NCBI GenBank assembly: GCA_002085155.1 | Contig: NASX01000025.1 | Location: forward strand, 1 to 37,600 | Direction: 5' to 3' | Source of the DNA: Sorangiineae bacterium NIC37A_2 | GTDB lineage: Bacteria; Myxococcota_A; Polyangia; Polyangiales; Polyangiaceae | DNA length: 37,600 nucleotides | Part shown: positions 17,894 to 25,877 of the stretch, in pieces | Position numbering within the stretch: the stretch's first letter is position 1 | Layout: the number at the start of each line of letters is the position of its first letter | Notes under the pieces: model-generated | What the model saw: the letters and a program-made list of their open reading frames with translations, nothing else | What the model was told of the DNA's origin: nothing | Database searches by the model: none | Made by a program: the position numbers and the translations under genes

Positions 17894-19090
17894 TCACGGG
17901 CGAAGCCCGAGAGCCAGCTCGCGCGTGTCGCGCGCAATCATCAGTTCTTCGTTGGTCGGAACCACCAGCACCGCGCTCTTGCTCTCGGGCGCGTCGATAC
18001 GGGTCTCGTTCCTCCCGTTCTTCTCGTCGTCGAGGACAATCCCGAGGCTCCCCAGTCGAGCGCAGGCCATACGTCGAACGAGAGCTGAGTTCTCCCCGAT
18101 TCCAGCTGTAAACACGAGGCCGTCCAGGCGGCCAAAGCTCGTGGCGAGCGCGCCGATGTGCTTTGCGAGACGGTGACAGAAGACCTCGAGCGCGAGTTTC
18201 GCCCCCGAGTGGCCCTCTTCCGATCGAGCGCTGAGAATTCGCACGTCGCTCGTGAGCCCCGAGAGGCCGAAGAGCCCCGACTTGTGAATGAGCGCGGTCT
18301 CGATCTCCTGCGCCGAAAGCCCGCCCCGCTCCATGAGATGAAAGACGATCGCGGGGTCCAGGTCACCGGAGCGGGTTCCCATAACGAGACCATCGAGGGG
18401 CGTGAAACCCATGGTCGTGTCGATAGAGCGCCCTCCTTGGATCGCCGCCAAGCTGCAGCCGTTGCCGAGGTGGGCCGTGATGAGGTTCAGATCGGCGGGC
18501 TCTCTTCCGAGGAGCTCGGAGGCGCGATGCGCCACGTAGCGATGAGAGGTGCCGTGGAATCCGTAGCGCCGGATCCCGTATTCTTTGTACCAAGCTTCGG
18601 GCACCGCATAACGGAAGGCGAACTCGGGCAAAGTCTGGTGAAAGGCAGTGTCGAAGACGGCCACGTGGGGCAACTCAGGCAAGGCATGTCGCGCGGCCCG
18701 AATCCCGAGCAGATGACCGGGGTTGTGCAGGGGCGCGAGCGCCGCGGCGCGCTCGATCGCTTGTTCGACCTCAGCATCGATCAGGGCCGAGCTGTGAAAG
18801 GACTCGCCACCGTGGACAACACGGTGGCCGACGCCGACAAGCTCTCGAGCCATTTCGGGCTGGGCGTTCAGGGCGCAGATCACACTCTCGAAAGCGCCTT
18901 GGTGGTCCGACGCCCCCATTTCCCTGGAACGTTTGCCGGCCTGATCCCGTTCGACAAGGTGGTGAGGCCCACGGGTGCCAAGATTCTCGACGAACGCACT
19001 CCAGCGCGTCTCTCCCGAGTCCGGATCGACGACCGCGCATTTGATCGACGAAGAGCCGCTATTGACGGCAAGGATCAACATTGTGCGCAT
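17894..19090 (-). CDS. ackA: Acetate kinase AckA
   Basis: This 398-residue enzyme makes ATP and acetate from acetyl phosphate, or the reverse during acetate uptake. Family motifs are complete: LAVNSGSSSIKC at the N-terminus, GHRVVHGG, RRYGFHGTSHRYVA, LITAHLGNGCS, MGTRSGDLDPAI and FTAGIGENSALVR. ATG 19090 and ATG 19081 are both in frame; the second gives the more usual short N-terminus (MLILAVNSGS), and neither has a strong ribosome site. It is the first gene of the ackA-pta pair. The long plus-strand frame opposite it is an antisense shadow. No defect is visible. Confidence 0.97.
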   Translation of the reverse strand: MRTMLILAVNSGSSSIKCAVVDPDSGETRWSAFVENLGTRGPHHLVERDQAGKRSREMGASDHQGAFESVICALNAQPEMARELVGVGHRVVHGGESFHSSALIDAEVEQAIERAAALAPLHNPGHLLGIRAARHALPELPHVAVFDTAFHQTLPEFAFRYAVPEAWYKEYGIRRYGFHGTSHRYVAHRASELLGREPADLNLITAHLGNGCSLAAIQGGRSIDTTMGFTPLDGLVMGTRSGDLDPAIVFHLMERGGLSAQEIETALIHKSGLFGLSGLTSDVRILSARSEEGHSGAKLALEVFCHRLAKHIGALATSFGRLDGLVFTAGIGENSALVRRMACARLGSLGIVLDDEKNGRNETRIDAPESKSAVLVVPTNEELMIARDTRELALGLRP

Positions 19091-19129
19091 CTTGTCCCGA
19101 GGAGCGCGGCGCGACCAGAGGCAGCTCGC

Positions 19130-19972
19130 TCATTTCCCGGGTCGCGCATTTTCCCAGAGCCAATCGAGCACGGTATCCATCGTCTGCTCCGGGTGGGGTC
19201 CCATGGCGGCATGGTCGGCGTCCGGGATGATGATCGACGTGGTCGGCACCCCCGCCCTCTTGAGCGCCCGTTCACTTCCGAGCATGAGATCTTTGCGCTC
19301 TCTGGAGCCGACCATCATCACCGCCGCGCGCAGGCGCTCGAGGCCTGCCACCTTGACCTCCGTGGGCGCCCCCATCGAGACAAGGCGCGTATATCTCTCA
19401 GGGTAATTTCGCGCGAGCGCCGCTGCCCGTGTCGCCCCCTGCGACATGCCGATCACGCAGATGTCCTCGATCGGACCCGAGTCTCCGAGTCTCTCGAAGG
19501 CGGCCACAATGCGCTGGTCCAAGGCTTTTACGTCCATCGACCACTTGGCCCCGAACGCCCCACAAGGAACGTCGGCTTGGGGCGCGAGCAAGGTCCCTTT
19601 TTTCGCGGCGGCATGCTGAAACGACTGAGCGTAGCCGAGTCCGTGACCGCACATCCCATGCAAGAACACGAGCCGTCCGCCTGCCTTCGCGCCGCGAACA
19701 ACGAATACGGCAGGCTCGAGATCGCCGAGCCGCTCGACGCGCACCGGCTCCGTCTCCTCGCGAGGCACCTCGGGCTCAGGCGCGCGCGCATGAGAACCAT
19801 CGGCTCCCTCTCTGTCAGTGGAAGCGGCGCTGACCCCCTTCGCCCCCTTGCCGGGAGGAGCTTCCGAGCGAGGCTGACAGCCCACAAGGACTAGGGCGAA
19901 ACAGAGTCCGAAGACGCTCGCGCTCTCAAGCTTTGAAGCGCCCGCCCGGCGCCATGATCTCCTTGTTCGCAT
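19130..19972 (-). CDS. Alpha/beta-hydrolase lipoprotein
   Basis: ATG 19972 has an AAAGGCG ribosome-site-like sequence about 8 bases upstream and gives 280 residues; an upstream in-frame start at 20008 adds a hydrophilic leader. The N-terminus is Arg-rich, then hydrophobic, with a lipobox ending LVLVGC (Cys32). A charged linker follows, then an alpha/beta-hydrolase domain. This contains the oxyanion-type segment VFLHGMCGHG, the nucleophile elbow GMSQG (Ser nucleophile) and a late DADHAAMGPHPEQTMD carrying the likely catalytic His. It resembles dienelactone-hydrolase or esterase-like proteins; the substrate is unknown. Its 5' end overlaps the 3' end of the LysR gene by 47 bp, so the two are probably co-transcribed. 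Confidence 0.83.
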   Translation of the reverse strand: MRTRRSWRRAGASKLESASVFGLCFALVLVGCQPRSEAPPGKGAKGVSAASTDREGADGSHARAPEPEVPREETEPVRVERLGDLEPAVFVVRGAKAGGRLVFLHGMCGHGLGYAQSFQHAAAKKGTLLAPQADVPCGAFGAKWSMDVKALDQRIVAAFERLGDSGPIEDICVIGMSQGATRAAALARNYPERYTRLVSMGAPTEVKVAGLERLRAAVMMVGSRERKDLMLGSERALKRAGVPTTSIIIPDADHAAMGPHPEQTMDTVLDWLWENARPGK

Positions 19973-20894
19973 GTTTTCGCCTTTGCACGTCGCGTGCCGA
20001 GCGCCCAAGCCCTCTCACCTCTTGTGTACAAAGCGAGAGCCACCCGCTCAAGGCTGAGCTTCGGTACTTCTGCTTATGAAGCACAAAGTAGAAGAGACGC
20101 CGAAAGTTGCGTCCGGGGACATGACAGGGCACGAGAGTGCCGTGGATAAACTCCTGTTCGAGAGCGATCCGTGAAATGCAGCCGAGACCGAGTCCCGCCT
20201 GCACCGCGCTCTTGATGGCCTCAGTGTGCTGGAGTTCAAGCTCGACGTTGAGCTCCGCCAAGAGACCGCCCATGGCCCGCTCAAAGATCTGTCGTGTGCC
20301 CGAGCCTCGCTCGCGCAGGATCCATTGAGCCGAGAGCAGATCCCGATCGCTCAAGACTTTTTTCTTCGCGAGCGGGTGCGACGGGGAGCAAAAGACAACA
20401 AGCTCATCATCACGGAAGGGCGTGAGCTCGAGCTCAGGATCGATGAGTTCGCCTTCGACAAGCCCCACGTCGAGCTCAAAGTTCTTCACCTTGCGCGCGA
20501 TCTCTTCGGTGTTGGCGACGTGGAGCGTCGCGCGCGCCCCGGGCCGCTCGCGAACGAAGCGGGCGACGAGAGGTACAATCCAATAGTCCCCGATCGTCAG
20601 CGTCGCACCGATCCGCAGCAGCCCGCCGTCCCCTTCGCGCGAAAGGGCCTGCTCGAAGGCCCGCGCTTGTTCCTCGAGGGCCTCACCTCGCGCGCGCACG
20701 GAGCGCCCAAATTCGCTCAGCTCGAGGCGTTTGCCGATGCGATCGAAGAGCCGAATCCCAAACTGTCCCTCGAGATCTGCGAGGGCCTCGCTCACCGCCG
20801 ACTGGGACATGTGAAGGTCCTGGGCCGCGCGGGTGACACTCTCGAAGCGGGCCACCGCCAAAAAGACCTCGAGTTGTCGCAAGGTGAACCTCAT
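19926..20894 (-). CDS. LysR-family regulator divergent from fpr (FinR-like position)
   Basis: This 322-residue protein has a typical LysR winged helix-turn-helix at residues 1-60 (LRQLEVFLAVARFESVTRAAQDLHMSQSAVSEALADLE) and a periplasmic-binding-type effector domain from about residue 90 (LLRIGATLTIGDYWIVPLVARF). The last 35 residues are a basic extension beyond the usual LysR length. The gene diverges from the ferredoxin-NADP reductase gene across 73 bp. In Pseudomonas the LysR regulator FinR is likewise encoded next to fprA and activates it, so an equivalent redox- or sulfur-linked role is plausible here. The effector is unknown. A TATAAT element on this strand at 20908-20913, with the adjoining dyad, suggests autoregulation. 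Confidence 0.88.
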   Translation of the reverse strand: MRFTLRQLEVFLAVARFESVTRAAQDLHMSQSAVSEALADLEGQFGIRLFDRIGKRLELSEFGRSVRARGEALEEQARAFEQALSREGDGGLLRIGATLTIGDYWIVPLVARFVRERPGARATLHVANTEEIARKVKNFELDVGLVEGELIDPELELTPFRDDELVVFCSPSHPLAKKKVLSDRDLLSAQWILRERGSGTRQIFERAMGGLLAELNVELELQHTEAIKSAVQAGLGLGCISRIALEQEFIHGTLVPCHVPGRNFRRLFYFVLHKQKYRSSALSGWLSLCTQEVRGLGRSARDVQRRKHANKEIMAPGGRFKA

Positions 20895-20909
20895 ATCGGT
20901 AGAACCGAT
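20895..20909. promoter_or_regulatory. Perfect dyad ATCGGT-N3-ACCGAT, probable LysR operator
   Basis: Arms 20895-20900 and 20904-20909 are exact reverse complements around AGA. The dyad contains the LysR-box pattern T-N11-A (T20896, A20908). It directly abuts the LysR start codon and overlaps that gene's TATAAT, a position suited to autorepression. Confidence 0.65.
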
Positions 20910-20913
20910 TATA
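20908..20913 (-). promoter_or_regulatory. TATAAT -10 element for the LysR gene
   Basis: On the minus strand 20913-20908 reads TATAAT, 13 bases before the LysR ATG, predicting a very short leader. No good -35 hexamer is found at 16-18 bp, as is common for autoregulated genes. The promoter is inferred. Confidence 0.45.
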
Positions 20914-20923
20914 CTTTACGGAA

Positions 20924-20943
20924 TATTTCGTTACACCGAAATA
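20924..20943. promoter_or_regulatory. Perfect dyad TATTTCG-N6-CGAAATA, probable second operator site
   Basis: Arms 20924-20930 and 20937-20943 are exact 7-base reverse complements with a 6-base centre; a T-N11-A register is present. It lies 14 bp from the first dyad and 24 bp before the fpr GTG, so it could be the activation or effector-dependent site for fpr. Confidence 0.6.
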
Positions 20944-20967
20944 AGGTCTTGGGCTAAGAAAAGTCCC

Positions 20968-21741
20968 GTGAACCACCTGTACCGAGAGACCGTGCTCAGC
21001 GTCCGGCACTGGAGCGACAACGTTTTCAGCTTCACCACCACCCGCGGAGCCACCATGCGCTTCCAGAACGGGCATTTCGTGATGCTCGGGCTCGAGGTGG
21101 AGGGACGCCCGCTCCTGCGCGCCTACAGCATCGTCAGCCCCAATCACGAGGAGCACCTCGAGTTCTACAGCATCAAGGTCCCCGACGGTCCCCTCACCTC
21201 CCGCCTGCAGCACCTGACGCCCGGCGACTCGATCCTGATCAGCAAGAAGCCCACCGGCACCCTGATCCTCAGCACTCTTCTGCCAGGAAAGAACCTGTAC
21301 CTCCTCGCGACCGGGACCGGCCTTGCGCCCTTCATGAGCATCATCCGCGACCCGGAGACCTACGAGCGATACGAGAAGGTCATCTTGGTCCACGGCGTCC
21401 GCTACAAGAAGGACCTTGGCTACTCCGACTACATCCAAAAGGAGCTTCCGGAGCACGAGTACCTGGGCGAGTACGTGCAGAATCAGCTCATCTACTACCC
21501 GCTCGTGACCCGCGAAGAGTTTGAGAACCGCGGGCGCATCACCGATGCCATCAATGATGGGAGCATGGCTCGCAAAATTGGGCTCCCTGAGCTCCATCCG
21601 GAGCGCGATCGGGTCATGATCTGTGGGAGCCCCTCCATGCTCTCGGATCTCGTCGCGCTGCTCGAAGCCCGTCAGTTCACCGAGGGCTCAAGTCACGCGC
21701 CAGGCCAATACACGATCGAGCGCGCCTTCGTAGAGAAGTAA
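20968..21741 (+). CDS. fpr: Ferredoxin (flavodoxin)-NADP+ reductase Fpr
   Basis: A GTG start at 20968 gives 257 residues, the usual length of bacterial-type Fpr. The N-terminus (YRETVLSVRHWSDNVFSFTTTR) aligns from its first residues with Azotobacter/Pseudomonas FprA. The FAD site RAYSIVSP and the nucleotide-binding TGTGLAPFMS are present, and the protein ends AFVEK as in those enzymes. It exchanges electrons between NADPH and ferredoxin or flavodoxin in the cytoplasm. Upstream in-frame codons back to 20833 would run into the LysR gene and are not needed. The ribosome site is weak. It is divergent from the LysR gene, with two dyads between them. A strong hairpin follows the stop. Confidence 0.94.
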   Translation: MNHLYRETVLSVRHWSDNVFSFTTTRGATMRFQNGHFVMLGLEVEGRPLLRAYSIVSPNHEEHLEFYSIKVPDGPLTSRLQHLTPGDSILISKKPTGTLILSTLLPGKNLYLLATGTGLAPFMSIIRDPETYERYEKVILVHGVRYKKDLGYSDYIQKELPEHEYLGEYVQNQLIYYPLVTREEFENRGRITDAINDGSMARKIGLPELHPERDRVMICGSPSMLSDLVALLEARQFTEGSSHAPGQYTIERAFVEK

Positions 21742-21758
21742 CAAGCCCCAGGCAACGA

Positions 21759-21790
21759 GCGCGGCCGGGACAGCCGCGCCCGGGCCGCGC
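21759..21790. terminator. Strong GC hairpin between convergent fpr and the Gly-rich lipoprotein gene
   Basis: Arms GCGCGGCC (21759-21766) and GGCCGCGC (21783-21790) pair exactly. The stem extends by GGG/CCC with one bulged G. It lies in the 57-bp gap between convergent stops and could end transcription from both sides. There is no T-run. Confidence 0.55.
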
Positions 21791-21798
21791 GAGCTTCT

Positions 21799-23425
21799 TC
21801 AAGGAATCGTCAGCTGCTCGAAGCTGAGGTCCGGCGCGACAAAGTTTAGGACCAGGCCCTCCGCGCTCCCGCTCACGTAGAGAGCGCGCCCGCCGACGGA
21901 AATCGCGTCGTCGCCTCGAGAGATGTGCTTCGCGCCCGGGAGCGCCTCGGGCCCCTCGATGACCTCACCGTCCGCTCCGAGACTCAGAGCATAGACCCCT
22001 TCAAAGCGGCTCATCATGCCGCTCATGGTCCACTCTTCCCAAAGCGCGATCGCGCCACCTCCGGCAGCTACGATGCGCGGCCGTTCCACGTGCCGATTTT
22101 CCCCCAGATCGGTCAGCCAGCGCACGAGGGCCAGATCCCGCGTTCCCCCGAATTTCCCCGTCTCCTTCGAATCCCCGGCTGCGCTCCGTCGCGAATAAGA
22201 CCAGATAGTCGAACTCAGGATGCCCCACCTGAGCGATACCGCCGAGTCTCGTGAAGGTGTTATTGTCGCCCTCAGGTCCCTTGATGTGGAAGAGGTCTCG
22301 GGTGACCCCGCGTCCAGTCGCTGGGTAGCGGCCCACCGTGATGGTTCGGGGGTAGGCGTCGCCGAGGTGAAGCTCGACGAAGCCAGTGCCGTCGAAGAGC
22401 GCCCGCTGATCGAAGCTATGGCTCACCCACATGGTGCTGGCGCGCGTGACGGCTCCCGTCTCCGCGTTGATATGAGTGGCGATCGCCTTCTGATGCCTTG
22501 TTCCTCCGATATTTTCGTCCGGCTCCGTGTTGTGGCTGTGAACGAGGAGCAGGTGTCCCGCGCCGTAAGCGAGCCGTGAACTCCCGGCCACCATCGGGTT
22601 CACGATGATTTCGGCCTCCGGGTCGGCTTCTCGACGAGCCATGTCGACGTCCGTCTCGCCGAGCACACACCCTGAGCGGTCAAACTTCACGAGGCGGACG
22701 ACATCGGGACGAGGGATATCGTTCGGCGGATACGTCGCATCCACCTCATCATCCTCATCGACTCCCGTCGCGACGAAGTAGTTTCCTTTCTCGTCGAGAG
22801 CGAGTCCCATGATCCGCCCCAGGCTCTCGACCTCGTACACTGCATCGACCGCGTACTCTCCGTCCGATGGCGCGAGGTGCACGACGTGCGCCGCGGCGCC
22901 CGAGCTCTGATCCTGGAGCAGCACCGCAAACCCATCCCCATCGGCGACCGGCACGATCTCGGGCGCCTTGCCGTAACGCGCCTGCCAGCTTCGAGGGCCG
23001 ACCGAGTCCTCCTGATTCGAGAAGAGCGTGCCGAGCTCGCTCACCCGCTTTGTCTCGAGCAACTTCACCGCGAGCGCCGGGGAATCGTTTTCGCAATCCC
23101 GAGGCGATGGCGCGCCACCAGCGCCGCTCTGCGCTCCGCCGGAGCTCTCTCCTGGGTCTGCGCCTCCCGTCAGCGTCCCGCCCGTCGCACCCGTAGCCGG
23201 CTCAGCTCCCGCGCCACTCCCGCCGGACGTCGAAGCTCCCCCGCCCCCCGGGCCCGGCGCAGCTCCGCCCGTCTCCAGGCCGCCGCCCGCTCCGCCCTCG
23301 CCTGAAGGGTCGGCGGCAGGGGAACACGAAAACCCCATTCCCAGTAGCGCAATAGCCCCGAGGACTCCGATGGTGCCTCTTGTCGCCCGCCCGCCCCAGA
23401 GTCTCTCTCCGCGCCTTCGCTGCAT
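21799..23425 (-). pseudogene. Gly-rich lipoprotein (probable beta-propeller), frameshifted near 22173
   Basis: I take ATG 23425 as the start; an upstream in-frame start at 23473 adds 16 residues. A signal peptide with a lipobox ending GMGFSC is followed by a Gly/Ala/Thr-rich spacer of about 65 residues. A beta-rich region follows with blade-like segments (RIMGLALDEKGNYFVATGVDEDDEVDA, GAGHLLLVHSH, FDGTGFVELHLGD). This frame degrades after LVLFATERS. The next frame continues sensibly as AAGDSKETGKFGG, then TRDLALVRWLTDLGENRH, to a stop at 21799 (ending APDLSFEQLTIP). One extra base between about 22171 and 22185, for example in the C4 run 22173-22176, explains the break. The restored protein has about 540 residues and an unknown function, probably at the cell surface. 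Confidence 0.75.
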
Positions 23426-23597
23426 GGGCTCATGGTATCCGAAGCGCTCGAAAACCGCGCCCGCCTCCCTCACAAAGCTCGCACACTCTGCGACCCGCGG
23501 CGCGATTGCTGAGAGTTCTCGTCGATTTTCGCCGCCAGAAAAGAAAACGGGAGGCCGACTGGGCCTCCCGTCCTCCTTTCCGAGTCGCGCTCAGCGA

Positions 23598-25445
23598 CTA
23601 CTTCTTGTTCACGATCGCCTTGAACTCGTCGACCTTGAGCCCGGCGCCACCGCTCCAGATCTCGAAGCCGCCGAAGATGTCCGTCAGGTACATGTTCGAG
23701 CTGATGCCGTACGAGGAAGCCGCGGTAATGAACTCGAGGATGTTCTTGTTGACGAAGTTCTGAGCTCGGCTGTCGTTGTCTTCCTGTGGGTTCACGAAAG
23801 AGACGACAGGCGCACTGTTGTACACCCCGCCAGGGCTGGGTCCTCGCGGTCCGACCCAAATATCCCAGGTCATCCCGGCGATATCGGCGGTGCCCATCTT
23901 CGAACCGATGGCCTGCTTCTCCGAAGGATCGCGGAGCCAGATCATCACGAAGCCGTCGATGCCGTCCTGGTATTCCTGGTTCGGGGGCGAGTTGGCGAAC
24001 CAGATGTCGTAACAAGCGTTATATTGGCCGCCCGACTGCCCGCTGTAGCGGAAAGAGGAATCGATGCTCTGGATCTGCGAGATCTGGATCGGCATGTTGT
24101 CGGTCGACTTGGTGCTGAAGACCCCGTTCGCCGTGTTGCCGTTGTTGCCGATATAGATGGACGGGAAGGCCGCGGGCGCATCCGCACCAGTTCCGGTGCA
24201 CTGAGTCACCGAGAAGCTGTTGTTCACGTAATTCAGGATGCAGTCGGAGCCGGAGGGGTTCCCCCAGTTGTTGTTCTGGATGATGTAGTTGTGACCGTTG
24301 ACCAAGACCTTCTTGCGATCGAAGTCGAGGTCGTCACTGCCCGAACCACCGACGGTGCCCTTCTGATCGCCGACTTGCACCGGCCCGTCAGGAGCATCTG
24401 CCGCGCTCGAGCCGTAGGCGAAACCGTTCACGCAGAAGTCATAGGGGGTGTCGTCCGGCGAGCCGGGGACGAGGAACACGACAGCCGAGATCGGCTGGTT
24501 CGCGTAGGGAGTTCCTTTCGCCGCGGCGGACGTTTCCCAGCATTTCGGGGTAAAGGAGCTGTAGGGAACGAAGACCTTTCCTTGGACCTCGTCGATGGTA
24601 GCGCACCAGCGATCCGCCTCACCCGCGGCGCCTTCCTTGTGTCCGTTCGGACCTTGGAGCTGAATGCGCAAGGTGAAGCCCGTGTCGGCGCCTTGCTTCA
24701 CGAAGTCCACAGCGATGCCCGTAGCGGTCGGGACCACCGAAGGAGGCCCATCGGAGCTCGGATCGACCGGCTTGTACGCGCAGCTCGCCGTGTTCGGCTC
24801 GTTCACGTTGAAGCCGAGGAGCGCAACGCTCTGATACATCGGCTCTGCGCCGACGACACCTTTGACACAATAGGCGTCAGCGGGAGGCTTTGAGACGAAG
24901 TCCTGAGGAGCGATGGAGGTCTGGCCATCCTTGCCCACGCCGGTCCAAGCGCAGCCGTGCCAGTCGCCGTAACGCCAATAGCCAGGCGGATCCGAACCGG
25001 GATCGCTATTGCCACCACCATCACCGCTTCCCCCCGCACCGGGAGCGCTACCACCTACACCGGGGCCGCTCCCACCAGTGTCACCGCCGATGGCACCACC
25101 CGCGCCAGGGCCTGCGTCTCCACCGACGCCGGTAGCGGTTCCACCCGCACCAGGGCCGGGATTGCCCGCGCCGCCCACGCCGGGGCTACCGCCGCCGGCA
25201 GTCATCGAACACACACTGTTGGAACAATAAGGAGTCGCTCCTTGGCAGACGTTCCCACATGTCCCGCAGTTCATCGGGTCACTGGCGAGGACCGTACAGC
25301 CTGTCGCACAGAGCGTCTGACCGATAGCGCACTGGCTCGATCCGTCTGAGCCACCGTCCGGCCCTCCCGTCGTTGCGCTGCTGCACCCCCACCCGACGGC
25401 TAAAACCGAAGTTAAGCCCACGAACCAGCCAAAGATCTTCTTCAT
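23598..25445 (-). CDS. Secreted lipoprotein with GH12-like C-terminal domain, nucleophile apparently missing
   Basis: ATG 25445 (MKKIFGWFVG) starts a signal peptide with a lipobox ending VGWGC, giving 615 residues; an upstream TTG at 25586 is unlikely. A short Cys-rich unit (about residues 35-90) and a Gly/Pro/Ala spacer (about 90-155) come next. A beta-sandwich, CBM-like region follows (YGDWHGCAWTG onward, about 160-355), then a GH12 fold. GH12 hallmarks are IQNNNWGNP, FPSIYIGNNG, YDIWFANSP, FVMIWLRDP, IGSKMGTADIAG and GFEIWSGG. In active GH12 enzymes the nucleophile Glu occupies the position two before Met-Ile-Trp; here that residue is Phe499. The acid/base Glu595 is kept. It may therefore bind rather than cleave beta-glucan or xyloglucan. 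The alignment is by eye. Confidence 0.75.
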   Translation of the reverse strand: MKKIFGWFVGLTSVLAVGWGCSSATTGGPDGGSDGSSQCAIGQTLCATGCTVLASDPMNCGTCGNVCQGATPYCSNSVCSMTAGGGSPGVGGAGNPGPGAGGTATGVGGDAGPGAGGAIGGDTGGSGPGVGGSAPGAGGSGDGGGNSDPGSDPPGYWRYGDWHGCAWTGVGKDGQTSIAPQDFVSKPPADAYCVKGVVGAEPMYQSVALLGFNVNEPNTASCAYKPVDPSSDGPPSVVPTATGIAVDFVKQGADTGFTLRIQLQGPNGHKEGAAGEADRWCATIDEVQGKVFVPYSSFTPKCWETSAAAKGTPYANQPISAVVFLVPGSPDDTPYDFCVNGFAYGSSAADAPDGPVQVGDQKGTVGGSGSDDLDFDRKKVLVNGHNYIIQNNNWGNPSGSDCILNYVNNSFSVTQCTGTGADAPAAFPSIYIGNNGNTANGVFSTKSTDNMPIQISQIQSIDSSFRYSGQSGGQYNACYDIWFANSPPNQEYQDGIDGFVMIWLRDPSEKQAIGSKMGTADIAGMTWDIWVGPRGPSPGGVYNSAPVVSFVNPQEDNDSRAQNFVNKNILEFITAASSYGISSNMYLTDIFGGFEIWSGGAGLKVDEFKAIVNKK

Positions 25446-25877
25446 GGGCGTCCGCTTTTCATACCCGAGGGGCGGACGCAAGGCAGAAGGCCGCTTCCAC
25501 AGAGCGGAAAGCAGAAAACGCGAGGTCTCTGTCGCGATTTTCCAAAGGCGCCCGGCGGGATGCCGCCCGGAGAGTATTTTTTTCAACCAGGAAGAACTGC
25601 CGAGCCCACGGTCGACGCCCGTCCCCCAGACGTGCTGGACTCTCGCGAGGGGTCATGAGCGCCGGAAATCAGCGCCTCTCGGGCTCTGAGCGGCGTCCTC
25701 GCCCCAGGAGCGGAGTGAGGCACAGTTCGCGAGAATGTGCCCTCAAAGAACTCACAACCTTTTCCCCTCCCGAGCGCCTTGAGAAGCGCGCGCGGGCTCC
25801 GAGCAAATCCTGACGAAAAACGTGAGCGGAAGAATTCCCCTCGCTCGAAGGAACCTGCTCCTCTATATCTCCGGGTC
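25446..25877. other. 432-bp divergent intergenic region
   Basis: This lies between the GH12-like gene and the small lipoprotein gene. The open frames here are Arg-rich with poor codon character, and I see no gene. It should hold both promoters. A TATATC at 25864-25869 lies 8 bases before the lipoprotein ATG. A hairpin followed by T7 (25552-25583) is the only clear structure. Confidence 0.6.
25552..25583 (+). terminator. Hairpin plus T7, intrinsic-terminator-like, not behind any known gene
   Basis: GGCGG (25554-25558) pairs with CCGCC (25563-25567) around GATG, extended by CC/GG with one bulged C. Six bases later comes a run of seven T (25577-25583). On the plus strand this looks like an intrinsic terminator, yet no plus-strand gene lies upstream. 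It could end a short RNA from the divergent region, or be chance. Confidence 0.3.

Noticed and set aside
18158-19894. A 578-codon plus-strand open frame opposite ackA and the hydrolase gene
   Set aside because: It is a GC-driven antisense shadow; ackA and the hydrolase on the other strand carry complete family motifs, and this frame has Arg/Glu/His-rich composition without any domain.
23028-24893. A 621-codon plus-strand open frame opposite the GH12-like gene
   Set aside because: The complementary strand has a signal peptide, Gly-rich spacer and GH12 motifs; the plus frame has low-complexity Arg/Val/Asp composition.
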